This document shows positions 34,790 through 44,360 of a stretch of DNA of 64,000 bases, piece by piece. Under the pieces are notes generated by a model. It was given only the letters and a program-made list of their open reading frames with translations, did not search any database and was not told the DNA's origin. Position 1 is the stretch's first letter. Each line of letters opens with the position of its first letter. The position numbers and the translations under genes are program-made. This stretch comes from Novispirillum itersonii (GTDB taxonomy: Bacteria; Pseudomonadota; Alphaproteobacteria; Rhodospirillales; Rhodospirillaceae), in the NCBI RefSeq assembly GCF_014205675.1, contig NZ_JACIIX010000002.1:357208-421207 (forward strand), written 5' to 3'.

Positions 34790-34852
34790 CTGACCGGTCA
34801 GATTGGGCATTGGAACCCTTTCTGGAGGGTGCTCTGATAGATTTTTGCTATC
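34790..34852 (+). promoter_or_regulatory. Palindromes upstream of fdsG, including a LysR-type box
   Basis: CTGACCGGTCAG (34790-34801) is a perfect 12-bp palindrome. GATAG-N7-CTATC (34836-34852) has the ATAG-N7-CTAT form (T-N11-A core) typical of LysR-family binding sites. The fdsG start is 134 nt further on, after an A-rich block. The adjacent LysR gene is the likely binder. Confidence 0.55.
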
Positions 34853-34985
34853 GCAGTATTGGCAAAAAAAATTTGCAGACGGACCCCGCCGGACCGCAGC
34901 ATGCGGTAACAACCGGCGTTGCCTGCGGGGTGGGTGCCCCGTCCGCCGCCGGATCAAGAGAGAAGAAAAGAAAATGGGAGGAGTC

Positions 34986-35567
34986 ATGACTGACCCCCGG
35001 CACTCTGGCACAGAGGCGGGCGGCAACGCCCCGTTGTCTGCCAGCATTCCCATGGCGGGCGGCTCCAGCCGCCTGTTGGACGCGCCTTTGGCGGGCGGCT
35101 CCAGCCGCCCGTGGGATGCGGCGCTGGCCCAGCAGATCATCGACGGTTTCGCCGGGCAGCGCGGGGCGCTGCTGCCGATGCTGCATGCCCTTCAGGGCTG
35201 CTTTGGCTGTATCGACGATGCAGCCCTGCCGCTGCTGGCCCGCAGCCTGAACCTGTCGCGGGCCGATGTGCATGGGGTGGTTACGTTCTATCATGACTTC
35301 CGCCGCAGCCGTCCCGGCCGCCATATCCTGAAGGTCTGCCGGGCGGAAGCCTGTCAGGCGATGGGGGCGGATGCGCTGATTGCCCATATCAAGGATCACC
35401 TCAGCGTTGATTTCCACGAAACCACGGCAGACGGCGCTTTCTCGCTGGAGGCAGTCTACTGCCTTGGCAACTGTGCCCTGTCTCCGGCGCTGATACTGGA
35501 TGAAAAACTGGTGGGGCGGGTGACCCCGGCCCGGTTTGACGCTCTGGTGGCGGGGGTGCGGTCATGA
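34986..35567 (+). CDS. fdsG: NAD-dependent formate dehydrogenase gamma subunit
   Basis: 193 residues, NuoE/HoxE-like. It carries one [2Fe-2S] cluster with ligands in CRAEACQ and CLGNC and passes electrons within the soluble cytoplasmic FdsGBA complex. The ATG at 34986 follows GGGAGGAG. Typical FdsG has about 160 residues; the surplus is an N-terminal extension that contains a 12-residue tandem repeat ([12 protein letters not shown] / [12 protein letters not shown]) encoded by a palindromic 36-bp DNA duplication. Its stop overlaps the fdsB start by 4 nt. Confidence 0.92.
   Translation: MTDPRHSGTEAGGNAPLSASIPMAGGSSRLLDAPLAGGSSRPWDAALAQQIIDGFAGQRGALLPMLHALQGCFGCIDDAALPLLARSLNLSRADVHGVVTFYHDFRRSRPGRHILKVCRAEACQAMGADALIAHIKDHLSVDFHETTADGAFSLEAVYCLGNCALSPALILDEKLVGRVTPARFDALVAGVRS
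35051..35122 (+). repeat. 36-bp tandem duplication carrying GC palindromes inside fdsG
   Basis: Two 36-bp units (35051-35086, 35087-35122). Each holds GGCGGCT-CC-AGCCGCC; in the second copy the arms extend to 8 bp (GGGCGGCT/AGCCGCCC). The reading frame is kept. I noticed no other exact copy in the window. Confidence 0.8.
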
Positions 35568-37132
35568 CGGAGATGATCACGGTCTATGTACCCTGCGATG
35601 CCGCCGCGCTGTCGGTCGGTGCCGATGAGGTTGCCGCCGCCATTGTGGCGGAAGCTGCCCGCCGCCATCAGGCGGTGACGGTGGTGCGCAATGGCAGCCG
35701 GGGCATGCTGTGGCTGGAACCGCTGGTGGAAGTGGCCACCGCACAGGGCCGGGTCGCCTATGGGCCGGTGGCCCCGGAGCAGGTGCCGGAGCTGTTCGAG
35801 GCCGGGTTCCTGACCGGTGGTGCCCATCCGCTGGGCCATGGCCTGACGGAGCAGATTCCGTTTTTCCATCACCAGCAGCGCCTGACCTTTGCCCGCTGTG
35901 GCCTGACCGATCCGCTGTCGGTGGAAGACTACCGGGCCCATGGCGGCTTCGCCGGGCTGGAGCGGGCACTGACCATGGCCCCGGCGGACATCTGTACCGA
36001 AGTGGCGGACTCCGGCCTGCGCGGACGCGGCGGTGCCGGATTCCCGACCGGGATCAAATGGCGCACCGTTCTCGATGCGAAGGCGGACGAGAAGTTTATC
36101 TGCTGCAACGCCGATGAAGGCGACAGCGGCACCTTCGCCGACCGGATGATCATGGAAGGGGATCCGTTCTGCCTGATCGAGGGCATGACGATTGCTGCCC
36201 TCGCCGTCGGGGCGACGCAGGGCTACATCTATGTGCGGTCGGAATATCCGCATGCGATTGCCACCCTGCGGCGGGCGATTGATCTGGCCTATGAACAGAA
36301 CTGGCTGGGGGCTGCCCTGCATGGCTCCGGCCATCGTTTCGATCTCGAAGTGAGAACCGGGGCCGGTGCCTACATCTGTGGCGAGGAAACGGCGATGCTG
36401 GAAAGCATCGAGGGCAAGCGCGGCATGGTCCGCGCCAAGCCGCCGCTTCCGGCGCTGGAAGGGCTGTTCGGCAAGCCGACCGTGGTCAATAACGTGCTGT
36501 CGCTGTGCTCGGTGCCGGTGATCATGGCCAAAGGGGCGGCGTTCTACCGGGACTTCGGGGTCGGTCGGTCGCGTGGGACCCAGCCGTTCCAGCTGGGCGG
36601 TAACATCCGCCACGGTGGTCTGTTTGAAACCGCGTTCGGGATCACCCTGCACGATCTGGTCTATCGTTTCGGGGGCGGTACGGCCTCCGGCCGTCCGGTG
36701 CGGGCGGTGCAGGTCGGCGGGCCGCTGGGGGCCTATCTGCCGGAACATCTGTTCCACCTGCCGAAGGATTATGAAGCCTTCGCGGCGGAAGAGGCGATGG
36801 TCGGCCATGGCGGCATCGTGGTGTTCGATGACAGCGTCGATATGGCGAAACAGGCCCGGTTCGCCATGGAGTTCTGCGCCATTGAAAGCTGCGGCAAATG
36901 CACGCCGTGCCGCATCGGCTCCACCCGTGGGGTGGAAGTGATTGACCGCATCATCGCCGGAGACCGCCGGGACGAAAACCTGACCCTGCTGGAAGACCTG
37001 TGCATGGTGATGACTGAAGGATCGCTGTGCGCCATGGGCGGGCTGACGCCGCTGCCGGTGCGCTCCGCCCTGAAGCATTTCCCCGAAGATTTTGACCGCC
37101 CGGCCAGCGCCCCGGCGCAGGCAGCCGAATAA
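35564..37132 (+). CDS. fdsB: NAD-dependent formate dehydrogenase beta (diaphorase) subunit
   Basis: 522 residues, NuoF-like with an N-terminal thioredoxin-like domain (to about residue 110) fused in front, as usual for FdsB. FMN/NADH-binding segments [15 protein letters not shown] and [14 protein letters not shown] and the [4Fe-4S] motif [16 protein letters not shown] are intact. It reduces NAD+ with electrons delivered from FdsA through FdsG. It overlaps fdsG and is followed 16 nt later by fdsA. Confidence 0.95.
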   Translation: MTEMITVYVPCDAAALSVGADEVAAAIVAEAARRHQAVTVVRNGSRGMLWLEPLVEVATAQGRVAYGPVAPEQVPELFEAGFLTGGAHPLGHGLTEQIPFFHHQQRLTFARCGLTDPLSVEDYRAHGGFAGLERALTMAPADICTEVADSGLRGRGGAGFPTGIKWRTVLDAKADEKFICCNADEGDSGTFADRMIMEGDPFCLIEGMTIAALAVGATQGYIYVRSEYPHAIATLRRAIDLAYEQNWLGAALHGSGHRFDLEVRTGAGAYICGEETAMLESIEGKRGMVRAKPPLPALEGLFGKPTVVNNVLSLCSVPVIMAKGAAFYRDFGVGRSRGTQPFQLGGNIRHGGLFETAFGITLHDLVYRFGGGTASGRPVRAVQVGGPLGAYLPEHLFHLPKDYEAFAAEEAMVGHGGIVVFDDSVDMAKQARFAMEFCAIESCGKCTPCRIGSTRGVEVIDRIIAGDRRDENLTLLEDLCMVMTEGSLCAMGGLTPLPVRSALKHFPEDFDRPASAPAQAAE

Positions 37133-37148
37133 GCGAGGAGGGCAGATC

Positions 37149-39941
37149 ATGACCCTGATCAAAGAACAGGATTACGGTACTCCGGCCTCCGGCAGCGACA
37201 GGATGGTCAGCCTGCGGATTGATGGCCGCACCGTCTCCGCCCGCGAAGGCACCTCGATCATGCGGGCGGCGGCTGAGGCGGGGATTTCCATTCCCCGCCT
37301 GTGCGCCACGGACAGCCAGCATGCCTATGGCTCCTGCCGCCTGTGTCTGGTGCAGGTGGAAGGGCGGCGGGGCACCCCGGCCTCCTGCACCACACCGGTG
37401 GCGGAGGGGATGGACGTGCTGACCCAGACCCCGCGTCTGGCCGCCCTGCGCAAGGGGGTGATGGAGCTTTACATCTCTGACCACCCGCTGGACTGTCTGA
37501 CCTGTTCCTCCAACGGCGACTGCGAATTGCAGGACATGGCCGGGAAGGTCGGCCTGCGGGAGGTCCGCTACGGTTTTGACGGCGCCAACCACCTGACGGC
37601 GCAGAAAGACGACAGCAACCCGTATTTCACCTTTGATCCGGCCAAGTGTATTGTCTGCTCCCGCTGCGTCCGCGCCTGTCAGGAAACACAGGGCACCTTC
37701 GCCCTGACCCTTGATGGCCGGGGCTTTGCCTCGAAGATCGCTGCCGGGATGGATGAAGGGTTTCTGGCGTCAGACTGTGTGTCCTGCGGGGCCTGCGTAC
37801 AGGCCTGCCCGACCGCGACGCTGATGGAAAAGGCGGTGATCGACCACGGGCAGCCGGAACACAGCGTGCTGACCACCTGCGCCTACTGTGGGGTCGGCTG
37901 CTCCTTCAAGGCCGAAATGCAGGGCGAAACCGTGGTGCGGATGGTGCCGTGGAAGGACGGCGGGGCCAACGAAGGGCATTCCTGCGTCAAGGGGCGCTTC
38001 GCCTGGGGTTATGCCACCCACAGCGATCGGGTGACCAGCCCGATGATCCGCGACACCATCCACGAACCGTGGCGGAAAGTGTCGTGGGAAGAGGCGATCG
38101 GCTTTGCCGCCACCCGCCTGAAGGCGATTCAGGCCAGATACGGTAAGAATGCCATCGGGGGGATCACCTCCTCCCGCTGTACCAACGAAGAAGTGTTCGT
38201 GGTGCAGAAGATGATCCGCGCCGCCTTCGGCAACAACAATGTCGATACCTGTGCCCGGGTCTGTCATTCGCCCACCGGCTATGGCCTGAAGCAGACCTTC
38301 GGCACCTCGGCGGGAACGCAGGATTTCCGCAGCGTCGATCAGTCTGATGTGCTGCTGGTGATCGGGGCCAACCCGACCGATGCCCATCCGGTGTTCGGTT
38401 CGCGCATGAAAAAGCGCATCCGGGCCGGGGCCAAGGTGATTGTGGTCGATCCGCGCCGCACCGACCTGGTGGAAAGCCCGCATATCCGCGCCGAACATCA
38501 CCTGCAACTGCGCCCCGGCACCAATGTGGCGATTGTCAACGCGCTGGCGCATGTGATCGTCACCGAAGGGCTGGTCAACCGCGCCTTCGTCGAGGAGCGC
38601 TGTGACCTGACGGAATTCGCCCGCTGGGAAGCCTTCATTTCCGATCCGCGTCACAGCCCGGAAGCGGTGGAGGCGATCACCGGCGTTCCGGCGGCGGAGG
38701 TGCGCGGGGCGGCCCGCCTGTACGCCACCGGCGGCAATGCGGCGATCTATTACGGGCTGGGCGTGACCGAACACAGTCAGGGCTCGACCATGGTGATGGG
38801 CATGGCCAATCTGGCGATGGTCACCGGCAATATCGGCCGCGACGGTGTCGGGGTTAACCCGCTGCGCGGTCAGAACAACGTGCAGGGCTCCTGCGATATG
38901 GGGTCATTCCCGCACGAGTTCTCCGGCTACCGTCATGTCTCTGATGATACCGTGCGTGCTCTGTTTGAAGTGGTGTGGGGCACGGCGCTGGATCCGGAAC
39001 CGGGCCTGCGCATCCCCAACATGTTTGACGCCTCCATCGGCGGGTCCTTCCGCGGCCTGTACGTGCATGGCGAGGACATCGCCCAGTCAGACCCCAACAC
39101 CAATCATGTGGCGGCGGCGCTGGAGGCGATGGAGTGTGTGATCGTGCAGGACCTGTTCCTGAACGAAACCGCCAACTATGCCCATGTATTCCTGCCCGGC
39201 ACCTCGTTCCTTGAAAAAGACGGCACCTTCACCAACGCGGAACGCCGCATTAACCGGGTGCGTCCGGCGATGCGCAGCCAGACCGGCAAGCATGAGTGGG
39301 AAGTGACCTGTGATCTGGCGGCGGCGATGGGCTATCCGATGCGCTATGACAGCGCTGCCGAGATCATGGACGAGATTGCCCGCCTGACCCCGACCTTCAA
39401 GGGGGTCAGCTTCGACCGGCTGGACCGCGAGGGCAGCCTTCAGTGGCCGGTGAATGACGCCGCCCCCAACGGCACGCCGCTGATGCATGTCGATGGGTTC
39501 GTGCGTGGCAAGGGCCGGTTCATGCTGACCGACTATGTGGCGACCGAGGAACGGGCCTCCCGCTTCTTCCCGCTGCTGCTGACCACCGGACGGATCCTGT
39601 CGCAGTACAACGTCGGCACCCAGACCCGCCGCACCGGCAACGTCGCGTGGCACCCGGAAGACATTCTGGAGATCCATCCGCATGACGCCGAGGAACGCGG
39701 CATCCGCGACGGTGATCTGGTGTCGCTGGCCAGCCGCAAGGGGGCAACCGGGCTGCGGGCGATGATCTCTGACCGCATGCCGCAGGGGGTGGTTTACACC
39801 ACCTTCCACCATCCGGTGACCGGGGCCAATGTGGTGACCACGGAAAACTCCGACTGGGCCACCAACTGTCCGGAATACAAGGTGACGGCCGTGCAGGTCA
39901 CTCTGTCGAACCAGACTCCGCAGGTGACGGCGGCGGAATGA
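37149..39941 (+). CDS. fdsA: NAD-dependent formate dehydrogenase alpha (catalytic) subunit
   Basis: 930 residues, cytoplasmic molybdenum/tungsten bis-MGD enzyme oxidising formate to CO2. Order of domains: N-terminal [2Fe-2S] ferredoxin region (CATDSQHAYGSCRLC), a His-x3-Cys type [4Fe-4S] segment (DHPLDCLTCSSNGDCELQ), two ferredoxin-type [4Fe-4S] clusters (CIVCSRCVRACQ and CVSCGACVQACP), the catalytic-domain cluster (CAYCGVGCSF), and the catalytic Cys372-His373 in ARVCHSPTGYGL, a Cys rather than selenocysteine enzyme. The C-terminal cap domain closes the cofactor. The ATG at 37149 has a GAGGAGGG box. Confidence 0.96.
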   Translation: MTLIKEQDYGTPASGSDRMVSLRIDGRTVSAREGTSIMRAAAEAGISIPRLCATDSQHAYGSCRLCLVQVEGRRGTPASCTTPVAEGMDVLTQTPRLAALRKGVMELYISDHPLDCLTCSSNGDCELQDMAGKVGLREVRYGFDGANHLTAQKDDSNPYFTFDPAKCIVCSRCVRACQETQGTFALTLDGRGFASKIAAGMDEGFLASDCVSCGACVQACPTATLMEKAVIDHGQPEHSVLTTCAYCGVGCSFKAEMQGETVVRMVPWKDGGANEGHSCVKGRFAWGYATHSDRVTSPMIRDTIHEPWRKVSWEEAIGFAATRLKAIQARYGKNAIGGITSSRCTNEEVFVVQKMIRAAFGNNNVDTCARVCHSPTGYGLKQTFGTSAGTQDFRSVDQSDVLLVIGANPTDAHPVFGSRMKKRIRAGAKVIVVDPRRTDLVESPHIRAEHHLQLRPGTNVAIVNALAHVIVTEGLVNRAFVEERCDLTEFARWEAFISDPRHSPEAVEAITGVPAAEVRGAARLYATGGNAAIYYGLGVTEHSQGSTMVMGMANLAMVTGNIGRDGVGVNPLRGQNNVQGSCDMGSFPHEFSGYRHVSDDTVRALFEVVWGTALDPEPGLRIPNMFDASIGGSFRGLYVHGEDIAQSDPNTNHVAAALEAMECVIVQDLFLNETANYAHVFLPGTSFLEKDGTFTNAERRINRVRPAMRSQTGKHEWEVTCDLAAAMGYPMRYDSAAEIMDEIARLTPTFKGVSFDRLDREGSLQWPVNDAAPNGTPLMHVDGFVRGKGRFMLTDYVATEERASRFFPLLLTTGRILSQYNVGTQTRRTGNVAWHPEDILEIHPHDAEERGIRDGDLVSLASRKGATGLRAMISDRMPQGVVYTTFHHPVTGANVVTTENSDWATNCPEYKVTAVQVTLSNQTPQVTAAE

Positions 39942-39963
39942 CCCGGTCATGAAGGACGGCATC

Positions 39964-40830
39964 ATGGATCAGCCGGACGCAGTGCCGGGATCGGTGCGGG
40001 TCAGCGGGCTGCGCAGCCAGCCTGCCGCCCCGGTCCCGGTGGCGGTTGACTGGCTGGTGCCGGAAGAGGTGCCGGTGGCGGTGACCGTCAACGGCTCCAC
40101 GCTGGCGGTGATGATGGCGACCCCGGCGGATCTGGAAGACTTTGCGGTCGGCTTTGCGCTGGCGGAAGGGGTGCTGAGCGATCCGGCGGCGGTGGAAGAC
40201 ATTGCCGTGCAGGAGGACTGTAACGGGCTGGTGGTTCACCTGTCGGTGACCCCGGCGGCGGTGCAGGAAGAGGCCATCCGGGGCCGGACCCTCGCCGGGC
40301 GGTCCGGCTGTGGCCTGTGCGGGGTGGACAGTCTGGACGGGGCCGTCCGCTGGCCCGGGCAGCGGGTGACCCCGCTGACGGTGACGGCGGACGCGGTGCA
40401 GAAGGCCCTGATGGCCCTGCCGGACCATCAGCCGCAGAACCGGCTGAACCGGTCGGTCCATGCGGCGGCGTGGTGTGCCCCGGACGGGACCGTGGTCCTT
40501 GCACGGGAAGATGTGGGACGGCATAACGCGCTGGATAAAGTGATCGGGGCCATGGCCCGGGCCGGGCGGGATCCGGCGGCAGGGTTTGTGGTGATGACCA
40601 GCCGGTGCAGTTTCGAGCTGGTGCAGAAAGCCGCCACTGCCGGGATTCCGGTGCTGGCGACCCTGTCGGCGCCGACGGCGCTGGCGCTGCGGCTGGCGGA
40701 GGCGGCGGGCCTGACGGTGCTGGCCGCCCACCGCGACGGTGGCGTGGTCCGCTTCAGCGGTGGTCAGGCGGGACAGGATGAACAGAGCGGTCCGGCAGGG
40801 ATGCCGACCGGCAGGGATGGCAGGGGATAG
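39964..40830 (+). CDS. fdhD: Formate dehydrogenase sulfurtransferase FdhD
   Basis: 288 residues. FdhD transfers sulfur from IscS-type desulfurase to the Mo-bis-MGD cofactor, which FdsA needs for activity. The essential CXXC is present (SGCGLCG, Cys116 and Cys119), together with LAREDVGRHNALDKV and MTSRCSFELVQKA. The ATG at 39964 is preferred because AAGGA sits about 7 nt upstream; an ATG at 39949 is also open. In Cupriavidus this position is called fdsC. A Gly/Arg-rich tail is unremarkable. Confidence 0.93.
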   Translation: MDQPDAVPGSVRVSGLRSQPAAPVPVAVDWLVPEEVPVAVTVNGSTLAVMMATPADLEDFAVGFALAEGVLSDPAAVEDIAVQEDCNGLVVHLSVTPAAVQEEAIRGRTLAGRSGCGLCGVDSLDGAVRWPGQRVTPLTVTADAVQKALMALPDHQPQNRLNRSVHAAAWCAPDGTVVLAREDVGRHNALDKVIGAMARAGRDPAAGFVVMTSRCSFELVQKAATAGIPVLATLSAPTALALRLAEAAGLTVLAAHRDGGVVRFSGGQAGQDEQSGPAGMPTGRDGRG

Positions 40831-40838
40831 AGAGAACA

Positions 40839-41054
40839 ATGGACAGCGCGGATCTGGTGCGGATGGCCAATCAGATTGCCGGTTACTTCCGGGCATACCC
40901 GGAAGATGAGGCGGTCGCGGAAATCACGCAGCATATCAGGAGTTTCTGGGATCCCCGTATGCGGCAGGGTCTCGATGCCCTGATTGCCGCCGGGGGGGCG
41001 GAGCTGGATCCGCTGGTCTGCAAGGCCTTCCCGCCCCGGCCGGTTTCCGGCTGA
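40839..41054 (+). CDS. fdsD: Formate dehydrogenase delta subunit
   Basis: 71 residues. Small FdsD family protein (LVRMANQIAGYFRAYPEDEA, HIRSFWDPRM) always found at the end of fds operons. In Rhodobacter it helps make active enzyme and is thought to act with FdsC on the cofactor. It begins 8 nt after fdhD. A 6-bp hairpin (TCCGGG/CCCGGA) lies at about 41083 in the gap before the next gene. Confidence 0.92.
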   Translation: MDSADLVRMANQIAGYFRAYPEDEAVAEITQHIRSFWDPRMRQGLDALIAAGGAELDPLVCKAFPPRPVSG

Positions 41055-41158
41055 GGGTATTTCCCATCATCAACAGTCAAGATCCGGGGCAACTAACCCG
41101 GACATCGTAGGACAGGACGGCAGGGCCGGACCAACCGGCTGCCTCCCCGGGAGGATTC

Positions 41159-42880
41159 ATGAACATCTTTGAAGGCCTGAAAAAGGAACAGATCGTCGCC
41201 GGTGACGATTACAACCGGTGGCTGGTTCCGCCCGCCTCCATCGCTATCCACCTGTGTATCGGGTCGGTGTATGCGTGGAGCATCTTCAATCCGCCGCTGA
41301 CCCGGGAGTTCGGGGTGGTGGCGAGTTCCTCAGCCGACTGGTCGCTGGGGCAGGTGGTGTGGATCTTCTCCACCGCCATTGTCTTTCTGGGGCTGTCGGC
41401 GGCGATCGGCGGCAAGTGGCTGGAAAAGGTCGGCCCGCGCATGGTCGGCACCGTGGCGGCGCTGTGCTGGGGCGGCGGCATCCTGCTCGGCGGGTTGGGG
41501 ATTTATCTGCACCTGCTGTGGCTGGTCTATCTGGGGTATGGGGTGATCGGTGGCTGCGGGCTTGGCCTTGGCTATGTCTCGCCGGTGTCAACGCTGATCC
41601 GCTGGTTCCCTGACCGGCGCGGCATGGCCACCGGTATGGCGATCATGGGCTTCGGCGGCGGGGCGATGATCGGTGCCCCGCTGAAGGAATGGCTGCTGAA
41701 GCTGTATTACGAAGCGCCGGTCTATCTGGGCAAGGCCACCGATGTGGCCCTGACCACCGATGGCGGCAAGCGCTTTGCTCAGGTTGGCGGAGCCCTGAAG
41801 GAAGTGGTGGTGGTGACCGCCAAGGAAGCCGCCAAGCTGACGGTGCCCGGGCAGGAAGGCGTCTATGTGGTCGGGACCGGCTCCACCGGCGCGGCGGCGA
41901 CCTTCTTTACCCTCGGGATCCTCTACCTGATCGTGATGGTGGCGGCGGCGTTCTCCTACCGGGTGCCGCGTGAAGGCTGGCTGCCGAAGGGCTGGACCCC
42001 GCCGAAGGCCGACACCAGCGCCAAGAAGATGATCTCCACCCGTCATGTGCATATCGATCAGGCCCTGAAGACCCCGCAGTTCTATTTCCTGTGGGTGGTG
42101 CTGTGTGCCAACGTCACCGCCGGGATCGGCGTGCTGGGCGTGGCCAAGACCATGATGACGGAAATCTTCGGCTCGACCCTGCCGATGATCGTCAACGGCG
42201 GTTTCGCCGCGACCTATGTGCTGATGATCTCGGTGTTCAACATGGTCGGGCGGTTCTTCTGGGCGTCCAGCTCCGACTTTCTGGGCCGCAAGAACACCTA
42301 CTTCATCTTCTTCGGTCTGGGAATCCTGCTGTACTGCTCGGTGCCGTTTGCGGCGCAGCAGGTCAGCGCCCATCCGGCGGTGATGTGGCTGGTGATGTTC
42401 TACGGTGCCACCATGATCATCTTCACCATGTACGGCGGCGGCTTTGCCACCATTCCGGCCTATCTGGCCGATATCTTCGGCACCAAGTTTGTCGGGGGCA
42501 TCCATGGCCGCCTGCTGACCGCATGGTCCACCGCCGGGGTGCTGGGTCCGCTGGTGCTGACCGAACTGCGCGAAGCCTCGCTGGTGTCGGAACTGAAGGT
42601 GCTGGCCGGGAAGGTTGATCCGGCGAAGTTCCAGTCCACCTTCGGGGCCGGTGTGGACAAGCTGGAAGAGCTGATCCGGGCCAAGACCGTCACGATTTCC
42701 CGCCTGATGGAAATTGCCCCGGCGGGCACGGTGGACCCCACCCCCAGCCTGTACAACACCACCATGTACGCCATGGCCGGTCTGCTGGTGGTCGGGTTGA
42801 TCGCCAACCTGATGGTCAAACCGGTGCATGAGAAGCACCATATGCCGCACGACGAATTTGCCGACGGTATGTCGCAGTAA
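41159..42880 (+). CDS. MFS transporter of the oxalate/formate antiporter (OFA) family
   Basis: 573 residues with twelve predicted helices. N-terminal half starts WLVPPASIAIHLCIGSVYAW, typical of OFA carriers, with the MFS loop PDRRGMATGMAIMGFGGG. A long hydrophilic insert (about residues 180-240) between helices 5 and 6 and another near the C-terminus (500-540) explain the unusual length. It is 104 nt downstream of fdsD on the same strand, so formate, oxalate or a related monocarboxylate is the likely cargo. Import for oxidation or export/exchange cannot be told apart. It ends in a strong terminator. Confidence 0.88.
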   Translation: MNIFEGLKKEQIVAGDDYNRWLVPPASIAIHLCIGSVYAWSIFNPPLTREFGVVASSSADWSLGQVVWIFSTAIVFLGLSAAIGGKWLEKVGPRMVGTVAALCWGGGILLGGLGIYLHLLWLVYLGYGVIGGCGLGLGYVSPVSTLIRWFPDRRGMATGMAIMGFGGGAMIGAPLKEWLLKLYYEAPVYLGKATDVALTTDGGKRFAQVGGALKEVVVVTAKEAAKLTVPGQEGVYVVGTGSTGAAATFFTLGILYLIVMVAAAFSYRVPREGWLPKGWTPPKADTSAKKMISTRHVHIDQALKTPQFYFLWVVLCANVTAGIGVLGVAKTMMTEIFGSTLPMIVNGGFAATYVLMISVFNMVGRFFWASSSDFLGRKNTYFIFFGLGILLYCSVPFAAQQVSAHPAVMWLVMFYGATMIIFTMYGGGFATIPAYLADIFGTKFVGGIHGRLLTAWSTAGVLGPLVLTELREASLVSELKVLAGKVDPAKFQSTFGAGVDKLEELIRAKTVTISRLMEIAPAGTVDPTPSLYNTTMYAMAGLLVVGLIANLMVKPVHEKHHMPHDEFADGMSQ

Positions 42881-42885
42881 AGAAG

Positions 42886-42912
42886 AAGGGGGCCGATGAG
42901 GCCCCCTTTTTT
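42886..42912. terminator. Strong terminator between the OFA carrier and bioA
   Basis: AAGGGGGCC and GGCCCCCTT form a 9-bp stem with a 5-nt loop followed by TTTT, textbook for the plus strand. On the minus strand TTCTTCTTT follows, so it may also end the bioA transcript. Confidence 0.92.
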
Positions 42913-42914
42913 CA

Positions 42915-44267
42915 TCAGAACATATCGCTGGCCGCCGGGCGCTGCGGGGCGGGGGACAGGCTGTTCAGCGCCCGTTCCAGCCCGTCTCCGGCGCGGTCAA
43001 GCTGTTCATCGCTGACACAGTAGGGCGGCAGCAGGTAAACGCTGTTGCCCAGCGGGCGGATCAGCAGGTTATCACGGGTAAAGCTTTCCCGCAGGGCCGG
43101 GGCGACGGAGGAGGTATAGCCGCCGTCGCCGGTCTCCACGTCAAAGGCGGCGATGGTGCCGGTGACGCGGAAGCGGCGGACCAACGGGTGTCCGGCCAGC
43201 CGTGCCGCCAGATGGGTCCGGTGATGGGCCTCGATCCGGGCGCGGGCGGCGGTGCAGGCCGGATCCAGCAGCAGGTCGAGGGAGGCCAGAGCCGCCGCGC
43301 AGCCCAGCGGATTGGCGGTGAAGGAATGGCCGTGCAGGAAGGCCCGGTCCAGCCGTTCATCGCGGAAGGCGTCATAAACCGCTTCGGTGGTGACGGTGGC
43401 GGCCATCGGCAGGAAGCCGCCGCTCAGGCCCTTCGACAGGCAGATGAAATCCGGGGTCACTGCGGCTTTCAGGCAGGCAAACAGGTCGCCCATCCGGCCA
43501 AAACCGGTCATCACCTCATCGAAGATCACCAGAATGCCATGGGCGCGCAGGCGCTCCACCACTCCGCGCAGGAACTGCGGGCGGTGCATCCGCATGCCGC
43601 AGGCCCCCTGCACCAGCGGTTCGATGATGGCCGCCAGTGTCTGGGCCCCATGTTGGGCAAGGTGGGCGTCAAGGGCGGACAGGGCTTCCGCCTCCCGCTG
43701 GCCGATTGCCTCGTCGTCGATCCATGTTGCTGCCACCGGCAGCACATCGACGGGGAACAGCATTTCCTTCCACGCCTCGAAAAAGCGCGAGGACACCCCG
43801 GCGGACATCGCCCCGACGGTGTCGCCGTGATAGCCGCCGTCGAAAGCCAGATAGCGGGTGCGCTGGTGTTCCCCCCGGTTGCGGGCATATTGCAGGGCCA
43901 TCTTCATCGACACTTCAACGGCGGTGGAGCCGTTGTCGGAGAAGAACACCTTGGTCAGCGCATCCGGCAGCAGGCCGCACAGGCGGCTGGCCAGTGTCAC
44001 CGCCGGTTCATGGGTGAACCCGGCGAAGATCACCTGTTCCAGCGTTTCCGCCTGCCGGGCGATGGCGGCGGCGATGGCCGGGTGGGCATGGCCATGCAGG
44101 TTGACCCACCATGAAGAAATCAGGTCGAGGATCTCCCGCCCGTCCGCCGTGGTCAGCACCGCTCCCTTGCCGGAAACCACCGGTACCGGCTCCGGCGCGG
44201 TCATCGCCTGGGTGAACGGGTGCCAGACATGGGCGGCGTCGGTGCGGATCAGGTCAGCAGGGGTCAT
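42915..44267 (-). CDS. bioA: Adenosylmethionine-8-amino-7-oxononanoate aminotransferase
   Basis: 450 residues, class III PLP aminotransferase of biotin synthesis that converts KAPA to DAPA with S-adenosylmethionine as amino donor. BioA-specific features: VWHPFTQ at residues 14-20, SSWWVNLHGHAHP, FDEVMTGFGRMG, and the PLP lysine in LSKGLSGGFLPMA. No other bio gene lies in the window. It is downstream of a FAD oxidoreductase gene on the same strand, 93 nt away. Confidence 0.92.
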   Translation of the reverse strand: MTPADLIRTDAAHVWHPFTQAMTAPEPVPVVSGKGAVLTTADGREILDLISSWWVNLHGHAHPAIAAAIARQAETLEQVIFAGFTHEPAVTLASRLCGLLPDALTKVFFSDNGSTAVEVSMKMALQYARNRGEHQRTRYLAFDGGYHGDTVGAMSAGVSSRFFEAWKEMLFPVDVLPVAATWIDDEAIGQREAEALSALDAHLAQHGAQTLAAIIEPLVQGACGMRMHRPQFLRGVVERLRAHGILVIFDEVMTGFGRMGDLFACLKAAVTPDFICLSKGLSGGFLPMAATVTTEAVYDAFRDERLDRAFLHGHSFTANPLGCAAALASLDLLLDPACTAARARIEAHHRTHLAARLAGHPLVRRFRVTGTIAAFDVETGDGGYTSSVAPALRESFTRDNLLIRPLGNSVYLLPPYCVSDEQLDRAGDGLERALNSLSPAPQRPAASDMF

Positions 44268-44301
44268 GGTCGGGGGAGTCCTCAGGGGGCCGGATGTCAG
44301 A

Positions 44302-44345
44302 CGGCCCGCCGTCCTTCCCCGTGGCGGAGAGAAAACGGCGGGCCG
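44302..44345. repeat. Long-armed inverted repeat between the DauA-like gene and bioA
   Basis: CGGCCCGCCGT and ACGGCGGGCCG are perfectly complementary 11-bp arms around a 22-nt loop. No U tract follows on the minus strand, so it may attenuate or stabilise the message rather than terminate it. Confidence 0.5.
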
Positions 44346-44360
44346 GAAGGGAGGGGCAGC

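Noticed and set aside
34860..34877. Sigma-54 promoter (TTGGC...TTTGCA) upstream of fdsG
   Set aside because: The GG and GC dinucleotides are 12 nt apart; sigma-54 promoters need 10. The central run of A also fits poorly.
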